Made by a program: the position numbers and the translations under genes. From the NCBI RefSeq assembly GCF_036924525.1, contig NZ_JAZHRU010000001.1, positions 2,633,001-2,697,000 on the forward strand: a stretch of 64,000 bases of DNA, given 5' to 3'. The stretch is from Bradyrhizobium sp. AZCC 1719. GTDB taxonomy: Bacteria > Pseudomonadota > Alphaproteobacteria > Rhizobiales > Xanthobacteraceae. How positions within the stretch are numbered: the stretch's first letter is position 1; each line of letters opens with the position of its first letter. Shown one piece after another: positions 34,898 to 43,308 of this stretch. A model generated the notes under the pieces. It saw only the letters and a list, made by a program, of their open reading frames with translations, made no database searches and had not been told where the DNA came from.

Positions 34898-35059
34898 CTA
34901 CAGGGTGTCGGGCGTGCGGACGGGCGACGACTTGTCCTCGTTTCGCAGCTCTTGCTCCGCAAGCCGCCAGAATTCCTCCTCTTTGCCTTCGGGCCTGCCG
35001 TTGCGCTCCCAGATCTCATAGGCGCGGTTCTTGATTTCCTTTTCGGTCGGCTCGCTCAT
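34898..35059 (-). CDS. DUF2934 domain miniprotein
   Basis: 53 residues from the ATG at 35059 behind ggaggagaccc. The sequence MSEPTEKEIKNRAYEIWERN, GRPEGKEEEFWRLAEQELRN is the DUF2934 signature (R-A-Y-x-I-W-x-x-x-G-x-P-x-G-x-x-x-x-F-W-x-x-A-E). Function is unknown; such genes are often near stress-response loci in rhizobia. Confidence 0.9.
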   Translation of the reverse strand: MSEPTEKEIKNRAYEIWERNGRPEGKEEEFWRLAEQELRNEDKSSPVRTPDTL

Positions 35060-35299
35060 CCGGGTCTCCTCCATCCATCTCTGTACGGTAGCCGTCGCGC
35101 GGCCGATCTCAGCGCGTGGGGGCGAGACATCGCGCCTGCACGCGGCACAGCGTGACGGCTTTCCTTCATTCAGGGATAAGCACGCAGCGAAGAGCAATGT
35201 TCCTGGATCAAACCGGGCTTAGGTCGGTTTTGGATTGAAGGTGGCCCGTCGATTCGTCCTTTGGCAGCGCTCCATGTCCCTTCGTTCCGGTCAGGCGGC

Positions 35300-35479
35300 T
35301 CAGAACGAATTCGCCAATTCGATCTCCGCCTTCAGCGCGGCAATCCGCCGTTCGGCTTCCCTGGCCGTCAGGTTTTTCTCGAACAGTTTTGGCTGATAGG
35401 CCTCGGCGCTGAGCGTGCGCAGCGTCGCCAATTGGCGCGGCGTCATCGGCGCATCCACCTGGTCCGGTAGCCGGGACAT
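35300..35479 (-). CDS. DUF3072-like small protein
   Basis: 59 residues from the ATG at 35479 (gaggtttcag just upstream). Contains PMTPRQLATLRTLSAEAYQP and LTAREAERRIAALKAEIEL, matching the P-M-T-x-x-Q-x-x-x-L-x-x-L-[SC]-x-E-A pattern and lysine/arginine helix of DUF3072. No function is known. An alternative TTG start lies four codons upstream. Confidence 0.75.
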   Translation of the reverse strand: MSRLPDQVDAPMTPRQLATLRTLSAEAYQPKLFEKNLTAREAERRIAALKAEIELANSF

Positions 35480-35576
35480 CTGAAACCTCAAAGAATCTTT
35501 GATTCGATCAGAACTCTTAACTTGAAATTTGTTCTTTATTTGTTCTTATGGAGTTCTACCGCAGCGAGGTGGCCCC

Positions 35577-35858
35577 ATGGACAACAATTTGAATGAAATT
35601 CGCAGAAAAATCAGGTTCTTACGGTCGGAGATGCTGAGCGCGGAGGATAACATCCGCAGACAGCTCAACCGCGATGAGGACTGTTCGGAAGCAGCGACGC
35701 GTCTGATGGCCATGCGGGTCACCATGGTCGGCCTCATCGGCGAGCGGAACCGGCTTGGCGGCGAAGAGCGGCTGCTCAATGTCGATGAGCGGCTGAAGCT
35801 GGATGTCCGTGCGGTCAGCAGGAAGCCTGTGATCGGGGCGCCCGGCCGCCGTGAGTGA
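35577..35858 (+). CDS. Hypothetical helical protein, 93 residues
   Basis: The ATG at 35577 has gaggtgg 5 bp upstream. The chain MDNNLNEIRRKIRFLRSEML with VTMVGLIGERNRLGGEERLL is mostly charged helix, consistent with a short coiled coil. No recognised domain. The next gene starts at a GTG that overlaps its last codons, implying a small operon of three genes. Confidence 0.65.
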   Translation: MDNNLNEIRRKIRFLRSEMLSAEDNIRRQLNRDEDCSEAATRLMAMRVTMVGLIGERNRLGGEERLLNVDERLKLDVRAVSRKPVIGAPGRRE

Positions 35859-36063
35859 TGATCCCATTCAAGCCCTGCGCCGGCGGATTGCCGAACTGGA
35901 TCAGCTTGCTCGTCAGCTCAATCAATCCGGCCTGGATAACGCGCGGGCTCAGCTCCTGCTCGCGCGCAAGCGGGCGGAGTTGGAAGATTTCATCAACAGA
36001 GGCCGGCGATGTCAGGACCGCTCAGATGGTACGACCCCAACGCAGATAACCCGCCGTGGCTAA
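35851..36063 (+). CDS. Hypothetical helical miniprotein, 70 residues
   Basis: Starts at GTG 35851 inside the end of the previous gene. The part MSDDPIQALRRRIAELDQLA, NARAQLLLARKRAELEDFIN is a convincing helical hairpin; after residue 50 the frame overlaps the next gene and looks less like protein, so the ending may be a fortuitous extension. No strong ribosome site, so translational coupling is likely. Confidence 0.5.
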   Translation: MSDDPIQALRRRIAELDQLARQLNQSGLDNARAQLLLARKRAELEDFINRGRRCQDRSDGTTPTQITRRG

Positions 36064-36236
36064 AAGCCCTGGCGGAGGTTCGGATCAGGGCGACGCGGGA
36101 AGGATGGTGCCATGCACACGTCCAGGCGATCGTGGTCGCGATCGATCAATATGCCGAAGCGGCGCTGGGCAATCGGGATTACTTCCTCAACAGGCCGCAT
36201 AGCATCGGTGGCCGCAGCAACAATAGCATTCCCTGA
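36009..36236 (+). CDS. Hypothetical small protein, 75 residues
   Basis: Begins MSGPLRWYDPNADNPPWLKA and continues LAEVRIRATREGWCHAHVQA, IVVAIDQYAEAALGNRDYFL. The aromatic-rich start, EGWCHAHVQAI motif and NRDYFLNRP ending look conserved, and I have a general impression of similar short proteins in Bradyrhizobium. No function is known. It overlaps the preceding gene by 55 bp. Confidence 0.6.
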   Translation: MSGPLRWYDPNADNPPWLKALAEVRIRATREGWCHAHVQAIVVAIDQYAEAALGNRDYFLNRPHSIGGRSNNSIP

Positions 36237-36291
36237 AGATCGCTTTCGATGGAATTGAGCTAATGGCTTGGAGGGGTTGGATGTTTGAGCG

Positions 36292-36765
36292 ATGCGGCTA
36301 CAGGGCGGCGCTTTACCTTTTAGCTTTGATCGCGGCTGTAAATTGCAGCCTTTCATCTATTCGCAGTGGTATGTGCCACGCCTTAGCGATGGTCTTGCGG
36401 TCCACGCGGTGGCAGCGCTGGTCATTTTGCTGGGCCTCTGGCTGTTCAGCAAAATTGCGCGATACGCAGGTGCGGCATTTTACTTTCTTGCTGCGGGATC
36501 TGCCGCCTTTGCATTTTGGGGCTTTGCTGGCCCAGTGCATGCCGGCGTCATCTGGAGCGCGATAATAGGAGTTCTGAGTCTGGCTGCCGCATTGATCCTC
36601 GTTTTCTCAAAACCGTTCGCAAGAGAATTTGCGGCCGAGCGCGAAGGGCGACCTGCGTATAAGAAGGCGCTCCTTCACGCGTTCACCTTGGTGGTCGTCG
36701 TTGCGGCGGGAGCTGCCGCATTGGTCGATGTCGTCGCTTTGTTTTCCAGCTACCAAGGCCAGTAG
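36292..36765 (+). CDS. Membrane protein of unknown function, start uncertain
   Basis: 157 residues with about four hydrophobic segments (HAVAALVILLGLWLF, AAFYFLAAGSAAFAFWGFAG, VIWSAIIGVLSLAAALILVF and FTLVVVVAAGAAALVDVVAL). The ATG at 36292 has a weak ribosome site. A strong one (ggaggggttgg) precedes another ATG (36281) in a different frame that encodes a plausible first membrane helix (YRAALYLLALIAAV), so the gene may carry a frameshift near 36330-36350. Function is unknown. Confidence 0.55.
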   Translation: MRLQGGALPFSFDRGCKLQPFIYSQWYVPRLSDGLAVHAVAALVILLGLWLFSKIARYAGAAFYFLAAGSAAFAFWGFAGPVHAGVIWSAIIGVLSLAAALILVFSKPFAREFAAEREGRPAYKKALLHAFTLVVVVAAGAAALVDVVALFSSYQGQ

Positions 36766-36766
36766 G

Positions 36767-36862
36767 ACGGATTAGCCCAACGGGTCCGCGCATGGCGCGG
36801 CCCGATGACAGGCTCCGGCATAATCCGCCAACTCGGGGTCGTTAAGGCGGATTACGCTGACG
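36767..36862. repeat. Palindromic intergenic repeat, GGATTA/TAATCC family
   Basis: The sequence starts with ggacggattagccc and includes cataatccgcc (inverted ends ggcggatta-type), an inner palindrome ccgcgcatggcgcgg, then a degenerate second unit ggcggattacgctgacgc. It lies between two convergent genes and resembles a widespread Bradyrhizobium intergenic element. Boundaries are approximate. Confidence 0.55.
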
Positions 36863-36877
36863 CTTATCTGCCTTACG

Positions 36878-38836
36878 TTAATTCGCCTTCGCCCCGGTCG
36901 GTGCGTTGGCCGGCGCGTCCGCAGCCGCCTCCGGCACCGCCTGCCGCGATCCTCCGCCGGTAAACCGCTCGATCACCGAGCGCACCGCATCGCGCGTCTT
37001 GCGATCCTTCACCGCATCGAGCAGGGGCGCCGCGCCCGGCGAGCGGCGGATCAGGCTTTCCGGATCGGGAAACACCAGCGGATCATCCCACGGGCCCTGC
37101 ACGACGAAGGGCAGCTCGAACCCCTTATCGCCGGCGGCGGCCGACGTCAGGCTGGCGATGCCCTTGAGATCGTATTCGCGTGATGGCACCGAAGCGGTGC
37201 CGGTCAGCGTCAGGCGCGTGGTCGGTCCGTTGACGCGGATGTCCTCGACGGTGGCGATGCCGTCGTTGAAGTGCACCGAAACGGTGAGGTTGTCGTAGGG
37301 TGTCGTGCCGGAGCGGAAATTGCCGCCGCCGGATAGCGGCCGGCGCTCCAGCCGCTTCAGGAGCTGCTCGACATTGAAGCCGGCGATCGCGCCGTCATGA
37401 CCGGTGAGCGTGGCGGTGCCGTCGAGCGAGGAGGCGAGCCCGAACGGGCTCGAGCCGGATGCCATCAACGAGACGCCGAGATTGCCGCGGCCGGAAAGCT
37501 TGGTGATGCCGAACAATTCGCTGGCGCAGGTCTGCAGATCGACATCGGTGAACTGGAACTGCGCCTTGACGTCGGCGATCGCATCCGAACGCGCGATGCC
37601 GAACGAGCCCTTGGCGATGCCGCCATACATCTGCGCTTCGCCGACCGAGAGCGCCAGCGCGCCGCCGCGCAGATTGGCGCCGAACGCGGTGCGACCGAGT
37701 CTCGTCGGGCCGACCGTCACCCTCGCCGCCGACAGGCGCATGTCGAGGTCGGTGGCGGAGAGCGAGGTGAGGTCGAACAATTGCCGGTTCCAGTCGCGCG
37801 CGCCGCTCGCAAGCAGGCGGACGGTCGAGATATAGGGCGTGAAATCCAGGTTGCCCGCGGCGAGCGTCGCCTGCAGCGTCTGGCGGCCGTTATTGGCAAC
37901 CGTCATCACGCCCTCGGCGACGTTGCCGTCGAGTTCGACATTCACATTCGTCAGCGCAACCGAGGCGCCAACGACGTTGGCGCGGGCCCTCAGCGCGAAG
38001 CGGCCGAACCCGCCGCTGCCGGGCACCGGCTGTCCCATCCAGCGCAACGCGTTGCGCAGCGACACGCTGTCGACGGTAACCGTGCCTTCCATCATCAGGC
38101 TGGTGCGGTTGGCCAACGAGCCGTCGAAGGCGAGCTTCAGCGGCGCGCTGACCAGCCGCGCCTTCAGACCCGAGCGGTCGCCCGAGAGCATCGCGACGAA
38201 GTCGCTGGCTGAGATCGAGCCGTCGACGCGTTCGCCGCGCCAGTCGAATTGTCCGGTCGCCGCGAACGAGCGCGAGATCGACGGCCAGGCCAGCGAGAGA
38301 TCGATGTCACTGAGCTGTTCGGTGGCACGGTTGGCGGCATCCTCGTATTTGAGCACGCCGTCCTGAATCCTGATTTCCGAGAACGACACCTGGTTTTCGG
38401 CGCCGGGCTTCATCGTGCGCGCGATGCGTTCGACGAACGGCGTCCAGTTGCTCTCGCCGCCGGCCTCTCTGACGACGCGGATATGCGGCCGCAACATCAT
38501 GACGTCTGCGATTTCGAAGCGGCGCAGCAGCAATGGCAGCAGGCGCAGGTTTGCGGTCAACACGTCGACCTGCAGCGCGGGGTCGGTGGTGTCGCCGCCC
38601 TTCAGCCCGACATTGTGGAACGAGACATAGCTGCCCGGAAACACCGATACGTCGATCGCGCCGGTGACAACCAGATCGAGCCCGGTGACCGCGCGGATTT
38701 GCGCCTCGACCGCCTGCCGTAGCGCGTCGCGGTTGATGAACCAGGAGGTTCCGATCAGGGCGAGCACGGCCAGGCCGAACAGCGCCGCAACCGGCATCCC
38801 GAGGCGCTTCATTCCTTGGGCCATCGTCAGTGACAT
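36878..38836 (-). CDS. AsmA family protein
   Basis: 652 residues from the ATG at 38836. One N-terminal membrane span (about 12-30, PVAALFGLAVLALIGTSWFI), then RDALRQAVEAQIRAVTGLDL and VVTGAIDVSVFPGSYVSFHN, the classical AsmA entrance, followed by long beta-rich periplasmic sequence and the C-terminal SGGGNFRSGTTPYDNLTVSV segment with GIASLTSAAAGDKGFELPFV. AsmA-like proteins bridge the envelope and are implicated in lipid transport and outer-membrane homeostasis. The open frame reaches 55 codons farther, but without anchor features. Single-gene unit. Confidence 0.9.
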   Translation of the reverse strand: MSLTMAQGMKRLGMPVAALFGLAVLALIGTSWFINRDALRQAVEAQIRAVTGLDLVVTGAIDVSVFPGSYVSFHNVGLKGGDTTDPALQVDVLTANLRLLPLLLRRFEIADVMMLRPHIRVVREAGGESNWTPFVERIARTMKPGAENQVSFSEIRIQDGVLKYEDAANRATEQLSDIDLSLAWPSISRSFAATGQFDWRGERVDGSISASDFVAMLSGDRSGLKARLVSAPLKLAFDGSLANRTSLMMEGTVTVDSVSLRNALRWMGQPVPGSGGFGRFALRARANVVGASVALTNVNVELDGNVAEGVMTVANNGRQTLQATLAAGNLDFTPYISTVRLLASGARDWNRQLFDLTSLSATDLDMRLSAARVTVGPTRLGRTAFGANLRGGALALSVGEAQMYGGIAKGSFGIARSDAIADVKAQFQFTDVDLQTCASELFGITKLSGRGNLGVSLMASGSSPFGLASSLDGTATLTGHDGAIAGFNVEQLLKRLERRPLSGGGNFRSGTTPYDNLTVSVHFNDGIATVEDIRVNGPTTRLTLTGTASVPSREYDLKGIASLTSAAAGDKGFELPFVVQGPWDDPLVFPDPESLIRRSPGAAPLLDAVKDRKTRDAVRSVIERFTGGGSRQAVPEAAADAPANAPTGAKAN

Positions 38837-39087
38837 ATCCGGATCTGGCTTAACCGAACTCGGTTGATCTACAAGGATCTCAGTTGATAGGGCAGGCGGC
38901 GCAAACGTTAAGCCCGTGCCAACCCACACAACTTGAAGGCTTTTCTTGACGCTTTCAAGGCCGACATGGCGCTCGGTGGGCGGTTCGGCGGCATAATCCA
39001 CCCGTCATTGACGCACCGCGAAGAATTCGCCTAATAATCCGAAGATAATGCCGGCTTCGGCCGTTCCCCTCCATCAGGTCATATTTC

Positions 39088-39825
39088 ATGAACAAGGTTT
39101 ACCCCGACGCCAAATCGGCACTCGACGGCGTTCTCAAGGACGGCATGATGATCATGTCCGGCGGTTTCGGTTTGTGCGGTATCGCCGAAACCCTGTCGGA
39201 CGCGATCCGCGATTCCGGCGTCAAGAATCTGACGGTAGTGTCCAACAATGCCGGCGTGGACGGCATCGGGCTGAGCCGGCTCCTGGAGACGCGCCAGATC
39301 AAAAAGATGATCTCGTCCTATGTCGGCGAGAACAAGCTGTTCGCGCAGCAATACCTCGCCGGTGAACTGGAACTCGAGTTCAATCCGCAGGGCACGCTGG
39401 CCGAACGCATCCGCGCCGGCGGCGCCGGTATCCCGGCGTTCTTCACCAAGACCGGCGTCGGCACGTTGATCGCCGAGGGCAAGGAAGTGAAGGAGTTCGA
39501 CGGCGAGAAATACATCATGGAGCGCGGCCTGTTCGCCGATCTCGCCATCGTCCACGCCTGGAAGGGCGACACCGCCGGCAACCTGATCTACCGCAAGACC
39601 GCGCGGAATTTTAACCCGATGATGGCGACCGCCGCGAAGATCACCGTGGCGGAGGTCGAGCACCTGGTTCCGGCCGGCGAACTCAATCCCGACCACATCC
39701 ACACGCCCGGCATTTTCGTCAAACGCATCATCGAGGTCGGCACGGCCAAGAAGCGCATCGAGTTCCGCAACACCCGCCCGCGCCCGTCGAGCGCGTCCGC
39801 GGCGGCAACGGGAGTAGAAATCTGA
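39088..39825 (+). CDS. 3-oxoacid CoA-transferase subunit A
   Basis: 245 residues. [20 protein letters not shown] starts the family I CoA-transferase alpha subunit; [20 protein letters not shown] carries the conserved glycine loop, and [20 protein letters not shown] with [20 protein letters not shown] ends the fold. With subunit B it transfers CoA from succinyl-CoA to a 3-oxoacid such as acetoacetate. The stop shares a base with the next start. The sco/pca distinction is not certain, though the length and loop favour the succinyl-CoA:3-ketoacid form. Confidence 0.93.
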   Translation: MNKVYPDAKSALDGVLKDGMMIMSGGFGLCGIAETLSDAIRDSGVKNLTVVSNNAGVDGIGLSRLLETRQIKKMISSYVGENKLFAQQYLAGELELEFNPQGTLAERIRAGGAGIPAFFTKTGVGTLIAEGKEVKEFDGEKYIMERGLFADLAIVHAWKGDTAGNLIYRKTARNFNPMMATAAKITVAEVEHLVPAGELNPDHIHTPGIFVKRIIEVGTAKKRIEFRNTRPRPSSASAAATGVEI

Positions 39826-40475
39826 TGGCCTGGACCCGCGAACAGATGGCGGCGCGCGCCGCGAAGGAACTGCGCGACGGCTATTACGTCAATCTCGGCA
39901 TCGGCATTCCGACGCTGGTTTCGAACTACATCCCTGCAGGCATCGACGTCAGCCTGCAGAGCGAGAACGGCATGCTCGGCATGGGCCCGTTCCCCTATGA
40001 GGACGAGGTGGACGCCGACCTGATCAACGCCGGCAAGCAGACGGTCAGCGAATTGCCGTCGACCAGCTATTTCTCCTCGGCGGATTCCTTCGGCATGGTG
40101 CGCGGCGGGCATATCGATCTCTCGATCCTCGGCGCGATGCAGGTGGCGCAGAACGGCGATCTCGCCAACTGGATGATCCCCGGCAAGATGGTGAAGGGCA
40201 TGGGCGGCGCGATGGACCTCGTCGCTGGCGTCAAGCGCGTCGTCGTGGTGATGGAGCATTCCGCCAAGGACGGCCCAAAGCTCTTGAAGAAATGCAATCT
40301 GCCGCTGACCGGCGAACGTGTGGTCGACATGGTGGTGACCGATCTAGCTGTCTTCACCATCGACAAGCACGGCAAGGACGGCATGGCGCTGATCGAGCTC
40401 GCCGACGGCGTTACGCTGGACGAGGTGAAGGCCAAGACCGAAGCCGAGTTCCGCGTCGCGCTGAAGAACGTCTGA
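39825..40475 (+). CDS. 3-oxoacid CoA-transferase subunit B
   Basis: 216 residues. The catalytic glutamate lies in [20 protein letters not shown] (S-E-N-G), preceded by [40 protein letters not shown] and [20 protein letters not shown] are further family I motifs. Forms the heteromer with subunit A to use ketone bodies or degrade beta-ketoadipate-type acids. Its ATG overlaps the subunit A stop by one base, indicating equal translation. Confidence 0.94.
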   Translation: MAWTREQMAARAAKELRDGYYVNLGIGIPTLVSNYIPAGIDVSLQSENGMLGMGPFPYEDEVDADLINAGKQTVSELPSTSYFSSADSFGMVRGGHIDLSILGAMQVAQNGDLANWMIPGKMVKGMGGAMDLVAGVKRVVVVMEHSAKDGPKLLKKCNLPLTGERVVDMVVTDLAVFTIDKHGKDGMALIELADGVTLDEVKAKTEAEFRVALKNV

Positions 40476-40479
40476 CGTG

Positions 40480-41133
40480 ATGGCGGGGCGGTCGCGAGCA
40501 GCGATCCGTCCCGCGCGTCCCGAAGACGCAGGCTTCATTGCCCGCAACATTCTGTCGTCGCAGCGCGGCCCGTTCCCGCGCGGCTGGTTCGACATCGCGC
40601 TTGGCTGGGACGAGCCGCAATGTATAGCGTTCGTCGAATGCATCGCGCTCGCGCAAACGCAATCGTGGTGGCACATCACCCAATTCATCGTCGCTGAGGT
40701 CGAGGGTGAGCCGGCGGCATCGCTCTGCGCGCTGCCCGCTGAAGGCACCGAGGCCGCCGCGCGGGCGGCGATCAAGGAGGTGGCGGCCGCGATAGGGTTG
40801 AGCGCCGCCGATCTGACGACGATCTTCCGGCGTGGCGCCTATGGAGCGAATTGCTGGGTTCAGGGCGGCGAGGGCGACTGGCTGATCGAGCATGTCGCCA
40901 CGCTGCCGGCCTATCGCGGACGCGGGCTGGTGCAGGCGCTGATCGATCACGCGCTCGCGGCCGGCAAGCAGGCGGGATTCGAACGGGCATCGATCTCGTT
41001 TCTGATCGGCAACGAGGCGGCGGAACGGTGCTATTCCAAGGCGGGGTTTGCATTCGCCGAAGAAAAACGCGATCCCGCATTCGAAGCGTTGACCGGTTCG
41101 CCGGGCTTCCGTCGCTTTACGCGCGGGATTTGA
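40480..41133 (+). CDS. GNAT family N-acetyltransferase
   Basis: 217 residues from the ATG at 40480. The acetyl-CoA loop is LPAYRGRGLVQALIDHAL (R-x-x-G-x-[GA] form RGRGLV) at about residues 143-160, preceded by WLIEHVATL and followed by SFLIGNEAAERCYSKAGFAF. The substrate is unknown. It begins 4 bp after the CoA-transferase operon and may be its third gene. Downstream is a composite palindromic repeat. Confidence 0.88.
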   Translation: MAGRSRAAIRPARPEDAGFIARNILSSQRGPFPRGWFDIALGWDEPQCIAFVECIALAQTQSWWHITQFIVAEVEGEPAASLCALPAEGTEAAARAAIKEVAAAIGLSAADLTTIFRRGAYGANCWVQGGEGDWLIEHVATLPAYRGRGLVQALIDHALAAGKQAGFERASISFLIGNEAAERCYSKAGFAFAEEKRDPAFEALTGSPGFRRFTRGI

Positions 41134-41143
41134 GACCGGTCGC

Positions 41144-41380
41144 GTAGGGTGGGCAAATTCTACTGCGTCACACCCGTTCAAACCCTCATCCTGAGGAGCC
41201 CGCAGAGCGGGCGTCTCGAAGGATGTAGGCCACAGACGGGGCCTCATGGTTCGAGACGCGCTTCGCGCTCCTCACCATGAGGAGCTTATGACGCAGTAGG
41301 GCAAAGGCGCTCTTCGCGCCGTGCCCACCATCGAACACTGTGCTCGTGATGGTGGGCACGCTGCGCTTTGCCCACCCTAC
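41144..41380. repeat. Interrupted GTAGGGTGGGCAAAG-family palindrome
   Basis: Begins gtagggtgggcaaa at 41144 and ends ctttgcccaccctac at 41380, with gtgcccaccat/atggtgggcac inside, as in the uninterrupted 87-bp copy at 11599-11685. The right-hand portion of the element (41299-41380) resumes with gggcaaaggcgctcttcgcg after a 141-bp insertion. It fills the space between the GNAT gene and the convergent iron permease gene. Confidence 0.9.
41158..41298. mobile_element. 141-bp MITE-like insertion with target duplication
   Basis: The insert is flanked by gggcaaa on both sides (41151-41157 and 41299-41305), a 7-bp direct duplication of the host repeat. Its ends carry inverted tactgcgtca (41161-41170) and tgacgcagta (41289-41298). 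It contains a palindromic core (41183-41283: ccctcatcctgaggag through ccatgagg). The core occurs again, inverted, at 53727-53829. It encodes no protein and must have moved with a transposase from elsewhere. Confidence 0.75.
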
Positions 41381-41388
41381 ACGTCCAC

Positions 41389-43035
41389 TCACGCCGGCCC
41401 GGCCGGCACGTCCGAAAACCGCGTCAGCCACGCCACCGGGCCGATACTGGCGGCGACGATCAGGAGCGCGGCAAGCGCGCCGTCCTCGAAACTGCCGCGG
41501 CTGGCGTACTGGTAGATCGAGGTCGCCAGCGTTTCGACATTGAGCGGCCGCAACAGCAGCGTCGCAGGCAATTCTTTCAGGCAATCCACGAACACGACGA
41601 TGACCGCGCCGAGCATGGCGGGGCGCAAGAGCGGCAGATGGATCAGCCGCATCGTCGTGGTCTGGCCGGCGCCGGCGGCGCGCGCGCTGTCGTCGTAGTC
41701 GTGCGGGATCCGCTCGAACCCTGCCTTGATGAATCCGGTCGGCACCGCCAGAAACCGGATCACATAGGCGATCACCACGGCAGCACCTGAGCCGACCACG
41801 ATCAATCCCGGCAGCGATTGGCCAAGCCATCCGGCGAGCGCGTTCAGTGCATTGTCGATGGCGAGCACCGGCGCGAGCAGGCCGAGCGCCAGCACCAGCC
41901 CCGGCAGCGTGTAGCCGGTCTGCGCGATGTTCATTGCGACGAAGCGCAACCCATTCGGCCGCCAGCGCCACGCGAGAATGGTCGCAAAGCCGAGCAGAAG
42001 CGCGGTCAGCGTGGCAATGCTTGCGAAGGCGACCGAATTGAATGCATCGCGCCACAGCGCTACGTCGAAATTGGCAAAAAGCCCGCGCTTGAAACTCTGC
42101 TGCGCGAGATACAGGAGCGGCACGAGGAATCCCAGCACCACCGGCAGCAGGCACGCCGCGAATGCACATCCGCCCTTGATGCCGGTGAGTGGGGTCCGCG
42201 GCGTGAGCCGCGGGCTTTCGGCGGAAAATTCCGTCGTGACATTGCGGCGTCCATAACGTTCGACTGCGATCAGGCCGGCCACGATCGCCAGCATGAAGCA
42301 GGACAACTGCGCGGCGCCGGCGAGGCTGCCGCGGTTGAGCCAGGTCGTGAACACCGACACGGTGAGGGTACGGACACCCAGATATTCGCTGGCGCCGATG
42401 TCGTTCAGCGTCTCCAGCGATACCAGCGCGACGCCGACCGCGAGCGCCGGACGTGCCATCGGCAGCGAGATACGCCAGAAGGTGGTCCAGCGGCTGGCGC
42501 CGAGCGTCTTCGCGGCCTCGGCGAATTCCGCGCTCTGGTACTGGAACATCGTGCGCGCCGAAAGATAGACGTAGGGGTAAAGCACCAGCGCGATCACGAC
42601 GACCGCGCCCGGCAGCGAGCGCAAATTCGGAAGCATGCGCACCGCGTCCTGCAGCGTAAGCCAGTGCGCGAGCGTCTTGTGGACCAGGCCCAGCGGCTCG
42701 AAAAGGTCGACATAGACGTAAGCCGCGAGGTAGGTCGGGATCGAGAGCGGCAGCGGCAGCAGCCATAGCAGCATTTTCCGGCCGCGGAATTCATGCAACG
42801 AAACTGTCCACGCCGTGCCGGTGCCGATCGCAAGCGACAAGATGGCGACGCCGCCGAGCAGGAACGCGGTGTCGAAGATGGTCGCCGGTAGCACGTAGTC
42901 AATCAGGTGCTGCCAGACGTCAGGCGCCGGCTGCAGCGCGAGCGCAATGATCGAGATGACGGGAGCTGCAACGAGGATGGCGGTCGCAACCGCAATCGCT
43001 GCCGCGATGCGGCCCGAGCGCGTGACGGGACTCAC
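41389..43035 (-). CDS. Iron(III)-type ABC transporter permease (FbpB/SfuB-like)
   Basis: 548 residues from a GTG at 43035, with about twelve transmembrane helices as two fused six-helix halves. Two EAA coupling loops are present: EFAEAAKTLGASRWTTFWRI in the first half and DYDDSARAAGAGQTTTMRLI in the second. This double-permease form is typical of Fe3+ importers. It overlies the repeat region on its left only by the choice of start; longer frames would translate a palindromic repeat and are unlikely. With the downstream binding-protein gene it forms an importer, but no ATPase gene is adjacent. Confidence 0.85.
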   Translation of the reverse strand: MSPVTRSGRIAAAIAVATAILVAAPVISIIALALQPAPDVWQHLIDYVLPATIFDTAFLLGGVAILSLAIGTGTAWTVSLHEFRGRKMLLWLLPLPLSIPTYLAAYVYVDLFEPLGLVHKTLAHWLTLQDAVRMLPNLRSLPGAVVVIALVLYPYVYLSARTMFQYQSAEFAEAAKTLGASRWTTFWRISLPMARPALAVGVALVSLETLNDIGASEYLGVRTLTVSVFTTWLNRGSLAGAAQLSCFMLAIVAGLIAVERYGRRNVTTEFSAESPRLTPRTPLTGIKGGCAFAACLLPVVLGFLVPLLYLAQQSFKRGLFANFDVALWRDAFNSVAFASIATLTALLLGFATILAWRWRPNGLRFVAMNIAQTGYTLPGLVLALGLLAPVLAIDNALNALAGWLGQSLPGLIVVGSGAAVVIAYVIRFLAVPTGFIKAGFERIPHDYDDSARAAGAGQTTTMRLIHLPLLRPAMLGAVIVVFVDCLKELPATLLLRPLNVETLATSIYQYASRGSFEDGALAALLIVAASIGPVAWLTRFSDVPAGPA

Positions 43036-43096
43036 GTCCGCACACGTCGGCAAGGTAAGCCGAGGTTTATCCGCTTGCGCAGGTGGGCTCCCTCCC

Positions 43097-43255
43097 CCCC
43101 GCAACCGGGGTTTACCCCGGTTGCGCATTTTGATTTTGCGCAAGTCGGGCAGGCCGGACTTGCGCCGGGGGAGGGCGGGGGAGAGGGGTAAGCCACGAGC
43201 ACTGCCGTTGCCGCCACCCCTCTCCCTAACCCTCCCCCGCAAAGGGGGAGGGGAC
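43097..43255. repeat. Cluster of intergenic inverted repeats
   Basis: Three stem-loops are packed here: cgcaaccgggg-ttta-ccccggttgcg (43100-43125), gcgcaagtc...gacttgcgc (43138-43165), and the purine-rich gggggagggcggggga (from 43165) which is complementary in part to cccctctcccta...cctcccccgcaaagg (43218-43250). The block separates the iron permease from the binding-protein gene. Such arrays are a known kind of Bradyrhizobium dispersed repeat. Confidence 0.75.
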
Positions 43256-43308
43256 GCAGTTGTGTGCGCGGCGCGATCACGGGTTTAATGCTTCGCCCTC
43301 ACCGCCGT

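Noticed and set aside
43036..43242. An N-terminal extension of the iron permease to 617 residues
   Set aside because: The added residues translate a palindromic repeat, giving low-complexity basic sequence; the GTG at 43035 directly precedes the first membrane helix.
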